Positions 1 to 6,029 of a stretch of 11,913 bases of DNA are shown piece by piece. The notes under the pieces were generated by a model that did not search any database, was not told where the DNA came from, and saw only the letters and a program-made list of their open reading frames with translations. How positions within the stretch are numbered: the first letter of the stretch is position 1; each line of letters starts with the position of its first letter. The translations under genes were made by a program, and so were the position numbers. Location of the stretch: the NCBI GenBank assembly GCA_027005175.1, contig JALTMC010000417.1, positions 1-11,913 on the forward strand, given 5' to 3'. Source of the DNA: Myxococcales bacterium. Its GTDB lineage: Bacteria; Myxococcota_C; UBA6777.

Positions 1-2516
1 CCACGAGCAAGAGCGGTGAGATCTTCATCCTCCAGGGAGAGTGTGGTTTCAGCATCGCTTGTGGTGCCTCTTATAACACTCGATGTCTTTCCATCCAGCT
101 CAACAACCCAGGATTGTTCTGTATCTGTGATCTGAAAAAGCAGCCGCCCCTTCTCTCCACTGTAGCCTTTCTCTTGCAACCGCTTCTCCAAGTTCGAGAA
201 GATAGCCTCCGCGTGTGCCTCTTTGGGTGGTGCCTTGGATACGGGAGCAGAGGCACTTTGCCCCGCCGCCCTCGCCCGGTTCACGGCTTGTTTTGCTTCT
301 TCAGGATCGATGTTTTGTAAAAACTCTAGCTTCTGCGAAGCCATCACATTGCCTGCTATTTTCAGCTTTCCAGTAGTGAAGAGCTTCATCGGATCAGCTT
401 CACCGCGAGTCATCGCGAGGAAATCTTCATCCTTCAACGTCAGCGTACAATCGATCTTTCCGATGGTGCCTTCCCCGACCACACCTTTGCCATTTTTAAC
501 ATCGATCGTCCAGGAACTGTGAGGGTCTGTCAGCTCAAACAAAAAGACAAAACCGATCTTATCAACAAGCTCGGGATGGCGTTCCACGTAGTCTCGAATA
601 CCAACAAAAACATCCCAACTTGTAAACTCATCACTTTCTTTAGAAGCTTCAGTGTCTGCAACTTCTGCAGTGGGTGCGGCTTTCTTTGGCTTGCGTTTTA
701 TGGGTTGAGGGATCTCCTCATAGAATTCAAGCACTGCATTGGAAATCACGATCGAGTCACGTTCTTTCACCTTGCATCGAAAGAGGACCCTTGTATTGGA
801 CTCTTTCCACATCTCCGTCACCAATGTCTCGCCAGGATATACGCTGTCTGCAAAACGTACTTCAATGGATTTGAAGTAACGAGGGTCTTGGTCCTTGGCA
901 AAGGACTGAACAACATGACGCCCGGCAAATCCATAGGTACAGAGTCCATGCAGGATGGGCTTATCAAAGCCAAAAGCCTGCGCCATACTGGGGTCTGCAT
1001 GAAGAGGATTCCAGTCTCCACTCAAACGGTATAGCAATGCCTGATTCGCTGGTATGTGTTCCTCAACCACTTGATCGGGTTCGCGCTCGGGTGGCACATG
1101 TTTTTCGCCAGAAGGTCCACGGTCTCCGCCCCATCCACCGGCACCACGTATCAAGGCTGTCATCTCGTTTTCAACCAACACCTCACCGTGTTCATCATAG
1201 GTGATAATCTCGGTGACAACCAAAGCATTCTTGCCTTTGTCATAGATCTCCTTGACACGCGCTTTGTTAGTTAGCTTTGCTTTGGACGGTAGAGGTCTTA
1301 ATAAGGTTGTCTTCTGTTCACCGTGTAGCAGCCGGTCAAGGCCAAAGTTGAGGCCGGGAGCTTGTATACCTTCTTGCGCCATCTTCATCACAGAGTTAAG
1401 TGCCGGAATAACCCCAAACGTAGGCAATGCCTTCATCCCTTCACTATGCAACTCATACACAAGTTGAAGATCGTTGTCATCGTTCGGATCGGTCGCAGCT
1501 CCAACTCCCAAGGCATAAAGAGCCAGATCGCGCTCGTCATAGCTTGACTTCATTTCAGGATATTCGTACCCCAAGGCTTGATCCACATCGATATACTTAT
1601 TCCCTCCTTTGCTAGGACCCGCTTCCACATTCGACATAATGGGCTGCATCGATGACATCACATCATGCGGATGTGTCGAGTTTTTGAACGATGTAATCCT
1701 GTCCATACTCTCAGAGACATCTTCGACAGAGACCTCTCGACCCAAGCGAAACATCTTACCTTTGGTTCGCTCAAAACGCAGCTTCGAATAAAAGCCTCCT
1801 CCCACCTCAAACAAGCCACCGTTCTCTTCACAATCTTCATGACACAAAACAGCCACCAAAGACGAGACATACTCGGGTTGAAGCGCAGCCAGTAAGTCGG
1901 GCGGTAAGATCGTTTCGGTCATGCGAGAGCCCGCAATCGGTGCGATGGTGTTGACATGGATATTACGTCGAGCCCCCTCAATCGCCAGCGTATTTGCCAA
2001 ACCAACAAGCCCAAGCTTCGCCATGGAGTAGTTCGCCTGACCGAAGTTACCGTAGATTCCGGCGGCAGAGGCGGTCATAATCACACGGCCAAAGCCCTGC
2101 TCTCGCATCACCGGCCAGACAGCATGGGTCACAGAAAAGCTACCGAGCACATGGACTTTGTAAATCAGATCCCAGTCCGTTTGCGACATCTTATGAAAGG
2201 ACACATCACGCAAGATCCCTGCATTGTTAATCACAATGTCTACTCGACCATAAGCATCCATCGCGGTCTTGGCGATTTTCTCTCCAAACTCAACAGAGTC
2301 ATAATTGGCGACAGCTTCCCCTCCAGCCGATTGGATCTCATCCACAACCTTGTCAGCAGCATTTTGGGAGCTTCCCTCTCCCTTAAAACTCCCGCCGAGA
2401 TCATTCACAACCACTTTCGCTCCGCGTGAAGCCAACAACAACGCGTGAGAGCGACCCAGACCACCCCCTGCACCTGTAACAATTGCCACCTTGCCATCAA
2501 ATCTCAATTCACCCAT
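1..2516 (-). CDS. MFE-2-type multifunctional beta-oxidation enzyme (SDR dehydrogenase + hydratase 2 + tandem SCP2), C-terminus cut by window
   Basis: The reading frame is open from ATG 2516 to the window edge (838 codons, no stop). Residues 1-300 are a short-chain dehydrogenase: TGAGGGLG at 14-21, NNAG at 97-100, catalytic Ser150 and YSMAK with Tyr163 and Lys167. Residues about 330-620 are a MaoC/hydratase-2 half with the active-site segment DWNPLHADP (501-509, Asp501 and His506) and GFDKPILHGLCTYG (516-529). An SCP2 lipid-carrier domain spans about 640-740, and a second begins near 768. By family knowledge it would hydrate trans-2-enoyl-CoA to the (3R)-hydroxyacyl-CoA and oxidise that to 3-ketoacyl-CoA, like peroxisomal MFE-2/HSD17B4; the human enzyme has one SCP2 domain. 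A GAGGA ribosome site lies 8 nt before the ATG. The start overlaps the end of the acyltransferase gene by 8 nt, so translational coupling is likely. Confidence is high for family and lower for exact substrate. Confidence 0.93.
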   Translation of the reverse strand, partial: MGELRFDGKVAIVTGAGGGLGRSHALLLASRGAKVVVNDLGGSFKGEGSSQNAADKVVDEIQSAGGEAVANYDSVEFGEKIAKTAMDAYGRVDIVINNAGILRDVSFHKMSQTDWDLIYKVHVLGSFSVTHAVWPVMREQGFGRVIMTASAAGIYGNFGQANYSMAKLGLVGLANTLAIEGARRNIHVNTIAPIAGSRMTETILPPDLLAALQPEYVSSLVAVLCHEDCEENGGLFEVGGGFYSKLRFERTKGKMFRLGREVSVEDVSESMDRITSFKNSTHPHDVMSSMQPIMSNVEAGPSKGGNKYIDVDQALGYEYPEMKSSYDERDLALYALGVGAATDPNDDNDLQLVYELHSEGMKALPTFGVIPALNSVMKMAQEGIQAPGLNFGLDRLLHGEQKTTLLRPLPSKAKLTNKARVKEIYDKGKNALVVTEIITYDEHGEVLVENEMTALIRGAGGWGGDRGPSGEKHVPPEREPDQVVEEHIPANQALLYRLSGDWNPLHADPSMAQAFGFDKPILHGLCTYGFAGRHVVQSFAKDQDPRYFKSIEVRFADSVYPGETLVTEMWKESNTRVLFRCKVKERDSIVISNAVLEFYEEIPQPIKRKPKKAAPTAEVADTEASKESDEFTSWDVFVGIRDYVERHPELVDKIGFVFLFELTDPHSSWTIDVKNGKGVVGEGTIGKIDCTLTLKDEDFLAMTRGEADPMKLFTTGKLKIAGNVMASQKLEFLQNIDPEEAKQAVNRARAAGQSASAPVSKAPPKEAHAEAIFSNLEKRLQEKGYSGEKGRLLFQITDTEQSWVVELDGKTSSVIRGTTSDAETTLSLEDEDLTALAR

Positions 2517-3429
2517 CCGTTTTGTCCTCTTCGTTCATCGGCATTGTACCTTTTTTGTAGTAATCGTCGAGCAACTTGTCTTTAACAGCGAATCGTTCGA
2601 TCAACCAGTCTGATACATCGTCATCGGCTTCGGGTATTTCGTCGATCGGAAAACGCCTCACATGAATATGAACATCAGTGACATAGCCTTTCGACCATTG
2701 CCAGAGGGAGGGCACTCCATCGACATAAGCGATCGTCACATCGTAAACAGCATCCACATGACCACGCAACCCTTTCACCGTGGCAACAAAGCCTTTGGTT
2801 CGGGGAATCAATACGTGTTTGTTAGGCTGGATGCCTTGTTTTTCTGCAAACTCCTGACTTCGTTTCAATTTGGGGAGAGTCACTCGTGTCCCCTCGACAA
2901 AAGAAACCAACCACAATGGGATCTTATACTTGTTAATTTTGGAGAAGGTACGATCAATTTTATCCCGATCTGCGGTCCAGTTTCGTTTGAGAAAGATACA
3001 ATCCAGAAACAACATTCCCCAGCCGACTCCAGGAAAGTATTTGATGATGTCTTTGACATAGAATTTAAGATCACCCAGTCGGCCTTTGGCTTTGGCCAGA
3101 AAAAAAAGAGCGATAATATCCGACATTTCTTGGTGATTACACACAACCAAAACACTCTCTTTCATGGGAAGCTCATCCCCATGAAAATGAACGTTCGTTC
3201 CCCACTTTTGAGACCAGACAACACACCAACCCCACCAAAAATCGGCCAGTGCTCGATTAAAGTGACGAACAGCAGTCCTGGAAACAGGAACAAAAAGGAT
3301 ACTAAGCATTTGAAGTACATTGATGAATACAAGAGAAGAGAGGAGCGTTGACGCTGAAAAAAGACCTTTCCCCAAGCCCCATAGGCGAGAAAAGAAATTC
3401 TTGGGTTCAGGCAAAGAAGAGAGAGGCAT
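2509..3429 (-). CDS. 1-acylglycerol-3-phosphate acyltransferase family protein (AGPAT/LCLAT-like)
   Basis: Membrane acyltransferase that would transfer an acyl group from acyl-CoA or acyl-ACP to a lysophospholipid or related acceptor. Numbering from the upstream ATG (3435), a hydrophobic stretch at about 25-52 probably anchors it. The PlsC motifs follow in order: NHQEMSD (100-106, catalytic His101 and Asp106), FLKRNW (148-153), FVEGTR (179-184) and IPRTKGF (210-216). The FLKR, FVEGTR and PRTKGF forms resemble eukaryotic AGPAT3/4/5 and LCLAT1 more than typical bacterial PlsC. I chose ATG 3429 (306 aa) because an AGGA lies 6 nt before it, whereas the same AGGA directly abuts the alternative ATG at 3435 (308 aa). 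It is the first gene of a two-gene leftward operon with the MFE-2-type enzyme. The exact acyl acceptor cannot be read from sequence. Confidence 0.9.
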   Translation of the reverse strand: MPLSSLPEPKNFFSRLWGLGKGLFSASTLLSSLVFINVLQMLSILFVPVSRTAVRHFNRALADFWWGWCVVWSQKWGTNVHFHGDELPMKESVLVVCNHQEMSDIIALFFLAKAKGRLGDLKFYVKDIIKYFPGVGWGMLFLDCIFLKRNWTADRDKIDRTFSKINKYKIPLWLVSFVEGTRVTLPKLKRSQEFAEKQGIQPNKHVLIPRTKGFVATVKGLRGHVDAVYDVTIAYVDGVPSLWQWSKGYVTDVHIHVRRFPIDEIPEADDDVSDWLIERFAVKDKLLDDYYKKGTMPMNEEDKTDG

Positions 3430-3545
3430 CTGCATTCCTAGTACGTCGAAAGAAAGTCAAAGGAAGAAACCCAGTATTCACGTATATGGGTCGTAAAACC
3501 TTGCCAATCGAAACCCCAATATTACGTAACATCAGGTGACTTGCC

Positions 3546-3573
3546 CCCCTTGCGACAAGGGGCCAGCCCTTGT
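3546..3573. promoter_or_regulatory. Two mutually exclusive hairpins at the head of the leftward operon
   Basis: CCCCTTG-CGA-CAAGGGG (3546-3562) is a perfect 7-bp stem with a 3-nt loop. ACAAGGG-GCCAG-CCCTTGT (3555-3573) is a perfect 7-bp stem with a 5-nt loop and uses the same central ACAAGGG, so the two cannot form together. Read leftward the element sits between the predicted -10 and the first nucleotides of the message, so it could be an operator or a 5' mRNA stabiliser. Function is inference; the symmetry is visible. Confidence 0.4.
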
Positions 3574-3600
3574 TATATTCTAACTTACTCAAAAAAACAA
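3572..3600 (-). promoter_or_regulatory. Candidate sigma70-type promoter of the acyltransferase/MFE-2 operon
   Basis: Read leftward, TTGTTT (3600-3595) and TATAAC (3577-3572) are separated by 17 nt. The -10 matches the consensus at 5 of 6 positions and the -35 at 3 of 6. It would start transcription near 3565, about 135 nt before the acyltransferase start. The call rests on motif spacing only. Confidence 0.4.
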
Positions 3601-3619
3601 AGCTTATCATGTCATACCT

Positions 3620-3628
3620 TGGTACAAT
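3620..3628 (+). promoter_or_regulatory. Possible extended -10 promoter for the glutathione S-transferase gene
   Basis: TGGTACAAT fits the extended -10 pattern TGnTATAAT with one mismatch in the hexamer. No good -35 lies 16-18 nt upstream, which is tolerated by extended -10 promoters. The leader would be about 90 nt. A second weak -10, TATAGT at 3684-3689, also exists, so the assignment is tentative. Confidence 0.25.
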
Positions 3629-3723
3629 AACTCCAAATTGGGATGAAAGACTTGGGGTTCTGTTATTTTTCTGGGCACTGGGCTATAGTGCTTCAACATC
3701 GTTTCATACCACAGGAGAATCTC

Positions 3724-4356
3724 ATGTTATTGTATGGCTTTGGTCCTTCACGCTCCACACGGGTGGCTTGGGCTTTGGGAGAGGTAAAAGCAGACTGGAA
3801 ATACTACAAACTGGATGCCCGCTCGGGAGAGCATCGCGGCGAGAAGTATCTCGCGATTAATCCTGGTGGGAAGGTTCCGGCGCTCATCGATGGAGACACC
3901 GCTCTGACAGAGTCTTTGGCAATTATCACATACCTTGGAGAGAAGTTCCCAGACTCGGGCCTTGTCCCTACCGACCTTGCGTCACGCGGTCAGTACTTAC
4001 GTTGGTGCTCTTTTGCTATCAGCGAGCTGGAGCAACCTCTGTGGACCATGGCAAAACACTCGTTCATCCTACCCGAAGAGCGAAGAGTCCCTGAGATCAA
4101 GAAAACAGCTCGCTATGAGTTTCAGAGAGCACTCAAGACGTTAAGTCAGGGTTTGGGTGAAAAGGAGTATATTCTTGGCGACACCTTTACCGGTGCCGAC
4201 ATCCTCCTTGGACATACCCTAAGTTGGGCTCGCCATATCGATCTTCCCATGGAACAAGACAATATTAAAGCTTATGCTGACAAACTTCTTGCCCGTCCAG
4301 CCTATGTCCAAGGGCGGGCCCGAGAAGTCGAAGCACCACGAGGTGAGTTATCGTAG
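3724..4356 (+). CDS. Glutathione S-transferase family protein
   Basis: A 210-residue protein with the normal length and layout of a soluble cytosolic GST. The N-terminal thioredoxin-like half opens with YGFGPSRSTRVAWALGE (residues 4-20), where Ser9 or Ser11 would be the glutathione-activating residue. NPGGKVPAL (47-55) carries the cis-proline Pro52, and TESLAI (62-67) supplies the Glu63-Ser64 pair that grips the glutathione gamma-glutamyl group. The helical C-terminal half includes the conserved TFTGADILLG segment (155-164) with Asp159 as N-cap. The start is ATG 3724, preceded by AGGAG at 3713-3717 with a 6-nt spacer. The frame also extends upstream to ATG 3643, but that adds 27 non-homologous-looking residues without a ribosome site. 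It would conjugate glutathione to electrophiles or act in thiol redox chemistry. It is transcribed away from the lipid operon and its substrate is unknown. Confidence 0.92.
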   Translation: MLLYGFGPSRSTRVAWALGEVKADWKYYKLDARSGEHRGEKYLAINPGGKVPALIDGDTALTESLAIITYLGEKFPDSGLVPTDLASRGQYLRWCSFAISELEQPLWTMAKHSFILPEERRVPEIKKTARYEFQRALKTLSQGLGEKEYILGDTFTGADILLGHTLSWARHIDLPMEQDNIKAYADKLLARPAYVQGRAREVEAPRGELS

Positions 4357-4435
4357 GATCGACAACCCAACAAGATTGGCATGTAGATCATCCAAGATAC
4401 GATAGGTTGGCGGGCCAATCAGCACGATGCAAAAG

Positions 4436-4641
4436 TTGTGGGATCAACGATCCCAAGGAGAAACCTTGTGGGATCAACGATCCCAAGGAGAAACCTTGTG
4501 GGCTCAACGATCCCAAGGAGAAACCTTGTGGGCTCAACGATCCCAAGGAGAAACCTTGTGGGATCAACGATCCCAAGGAGAAACCTTGTGGGATCAACGA
4601 TCCCAAGGAGAAACCTTGTGGGCTCAACGATCCCAGGAGAA
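4436..4641 (+). repeat. 30-bp tandem repeat array, six full units plus a diverged seventh
   Basis: Six contiguous 30-bp units run 4441-4620. A seventh (4621-4641) loses one A and then diverges, and a partial copy (TTGTG, 4436-4440) precedes the first. The only variation in the six full units is the third base: A in units 1, 2, 5 and 6, C in units 3 and 4; the seventh also has C. The order A A C C A A C implies that a four-unit, 120-bp block was duplicated. Each full unit contains AAGGAG, then seven bases later GTG. Across each unit boundary CCTT-(GT)-GGGATC can pair with GATCCCAAGG around an AAC loop. There is no spacer, so this is not CRISPR. Confidence 0.97.
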
Positions 4642-4683
4642 CGGTATTGTCTTCCCAGATCTTCCCAAAATCACTTCTCACAT

Positions 4684-4690
4684 AGGAGGA
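4684..4690 (+). promoter_or_regulatory. Strong ribosome binding site deciding the GTG start of the acyl-CoA dehydrogenase
   Basis: AGGAGGA lies 9 nt before GTG 4700. It is the best Shine-Dalgarno match near the gene. It places the start where the homologous part of the protein begins, rather than at the in-frame ATG 4427 upstream of the repeat array. Confidence 0.8.
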
Positions 4691-4699
4691 TACAGTCAC

Positions 4700-5845
4700 G
4701 TGAAGCGTAAATTGTTTGGACCGGATCATCAAGTCTTTCGAGATGCCTTTCGCACCTTTGTGGAACGTGAGATCAAGCCTTTTCACAGGGACTGGGAGAA
4801 GGAGGGAATCGTCCCACGAGAGCTGTGGAGCAAAGCCGGAGAGCAAGGCTATTTATGCCCTTGGCTTCCGGAAGAATACGGAGGTTCAGATGTTGACTTC
4901 AGCTATGCTGCTATCATCATCGAAGAACTGAGTCGAGCAGGTGCTTCTGGCGCAGCATTCAACCTACACAGTGATGTTGTTGTTCCTTATATCTACCACT
5001 GTGGCAATGATGAGCAAAAGAAACGTTATCTCCCAGGCTGTGCTTCCGGGGAGATCGTTACGGCGATCTCCATGACGGAGCCCAACACCGGCTCCGACTT
5101 GGCAGCCATCCAGACCACAGCAACGTTAGAAGGCGACCACTACCTGTTGAATGGACAGAAAACCTTTGTTTCCAACGGGCATCTGTCAGACCTGGTTATC
5201 GTTGTGGCCAAAACCGACGTTAACGCCGATCCTCCTCATGCTGGCGTAAGTTTGTTGTTGGTGGAGTCATCCTTTCCTGGTTTTAAGCGCGGCAAGCGGC
5301 TTGAAAAGATAGGCATGAAGGCCCAAGACACCACCGAACTCTACTTTGAAGACTGCAAGGTCCCTGCGGCCAACCTTTTAGGCCATGAAGGTGCCGGATT
5401 CTACTATCTGATGCAACAACTTGCTCAAGAGCGTTTGGTCGTGGCTGTCGCCGCTGTGGCAGCCGCTCGGAGTGTTTTGGACATGACCCTGGAGTATGTC
5501 CGTGAGCGCAAAGCCTTTGGAAAACCCATCGGTCGTTTTCAGAACACCCGCTTCGCCCTGGCAGAGATCGCCACAGAGATCGAACTCGGTGAGGCTTTTG
5601 TCGACCGAGTGATGGAAGAACACATCGCTGGCGAGTCGCTGGCCAAAGAAGCCAGTATGGCAAAATACTGGACCACCGAGATGCTCAAACGCAACACCGA
5701 TCGATGCCTCCAATTCTTTGGTGGGTACGGCTATATGGCAGAATACCCCATCGCACAGGCTTACCTCGACGCCCGCGTCCAAACCATCTACGCAGGAACC
5801 ACAGAGATCATGAAAGAGATTATCAGCCGCAACATGGACCTTTAA
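4700..5845 (+). CDS. Acyl-CoA dehydrogenase, long-chain (LCAD-like) type
   Basis: FAD-dependent enzyme catalysing the first step of fatty acid beta-oxidation, acyl-CoA to trans-2-enoyl-CoA, passing electrons to an electron-transfer flavoprotein. The product is 381 residues, normal for the family. Visible landmarks are AISMTEPNTGSDL (122-134, flavin/substrate region), GMKAQDTTELYFED (205-218), RKAFGKPIGRFQ (270-281), FFGGYGYMAEYPI (339-351) and YAGTTEIMKEIISR (364-377). The usual MCAD catalytic Glu of YEGT is Ala here, while Glu244 in AQERL matches the alternative catalytic position used by LCAD and isovaleryl-CoA dehydrogenase. The N-terminus and C-terminus also recall mammalian LCAD as I remember it. 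The start is GTG 4700 with AGGAGGA in front; the frame runs upstream through the repeat array to ATG 4427, which I reject as the start. Its product could feed the MFE-2-type enzyme encoded on the other strand. Confidence 0.94.
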   Translation: MKRKLFGPDHQVFRDAFRTFVEREIKPFHRDWEKEGIVPRELWSKAGEQGYLCPWLPEEYGGSDVDFSYAAIIIEELSRAGASGAAFNLHSDVVVPYIYHCGNDEQKKRYLPGCASGEIVTAISMTEPNTGSDLAAIQTTATLEGDHYLLNGQKTFVSNGHLSDLVIVVAKTDVNADPPHAGVSLLLVESSFPGFKRGKRLEKIGMKAQDTTELYFEDCKVPAANLLGHEGAGFYYLMQQLAQERLVVAVAAVAAARSVLDMTLEYVRERKAFGKPIGRFQNTRFALAEIATEIELGEAFVDRVMEEHIAGESLAKEASMAKYWTTEMLKRNTDRCLQFFGGYGYMAEYPIAQAYLDARVQTIYAGTTEIMKEIISRNMDL

Positions 5846-5852
5846 CGAAGTA

Positions 5853-5885
5853 CTTTGCGTGCGGGGTGTCCTATTCATCGCAAAG
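5853..5885 (+). terminator. Weak inverted repeat after the acyl-CoA dehydrogenase
   Basis: CTTTGCG (5853-5859) and CGCAAAG (5879-5885) are perfect 7-bp complements around a 19-nt loop, beginning 8 nt after the stop codon. No T-run follows, so termination is uncertain. It could equally be a 3' stability hairpin or chance. Confidence 0.25.
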
Positions 5886-5904
5886 GCCAATCCTAGGAAG
5901 AACG

Positions 5905-5940
5905 CTTGACTTTAGACTTACACTTGACTTTAGACTTACA
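5905..5940 (+). repeat. Perfect 18-bp direct tandem repeat (two copies) upstream of recN
   Basis: CTTGACTTTAGACTTACA occurs twice back to back (5905-5922 and 5923-5940). Each copy contains TTGACT, a good -35-like hexamer, but no matching -10 sits 16-18 nt downstream of either; the best is TTTAGA (5929-5934) after the first copy. The repeat lies about 90 nt before the recN start and may affect its promoter. Confidence 0.9.
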
Positions 5941-5993
5941 AAACGTAAGTTGGTGGAAGTATGCCCCTGGGCTGATGTTCAGCACTTAAGACA

Positions 5994-6005
5994 AATCGAA
6001 CGATT
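5994..6005. promoter_or_regulatory. Small dyad in the recN leader
   Basis: AATCG-AA-CGATT is a 5-bp dyad 24 nt before the recN ATG. recN is commonly LexA/SOS controlled, but this does not match the E. coli CTGT-N8-ACAG box, and only half resembles the GAAC-N4-GTTC box. It is noted as a candidate operator only. Confidence 0.15.
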
Positions 6006-6029
6006 ATCGTGTGGAAAAGATAGGACATT

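Larger units (their letters stand above)
4357..4699 (+). other. 343-bp leader between GST and acyl-CoA dehydrogenase, mostly a 30-bp tandem array
   Basis: The region holds the array at 4436-4641, a 7-bp inverted repeat TATCGTA/TACGATA (4350-4356 and 4398-4404) that begins in the GST stop region, and a strong ribosome site before GTG 4700. I see no classic terminator (stem plus T-run) after the GST gene and no convincing promoter, so read-through from the GST gene is possible. All three rightward frames are open across the array only because the unit is 30 nt long and lacks stops. Confidence 0.6.

Noticed and set aside
519-1034. 171-codon rightward frame opposite the MFE-2-type gene
   Set aside because: It is antisense to conserved hydratase and SCP2 segments and has no recognisable domain.
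2662-3351. 229-codon rightward frame opposite the acyltransferase
   Set aside because: It is antisense to a gene with intact PlsC motifs, has no family resemblance or ribosome site, and is explained by the codon pattern of the real gene.
4436-4641. CRISPR array
   Set aside because: The 30-bp units are directly adjacent with no unique spacers, and no cas genes are nearby.
4388-4846. 152-codon leftward frame across the repeat array
   Set aside because: It is open only because the 30-bp unit lacks stops in this frame; it overlaps the dehydrogenase start and has no ribosome site.
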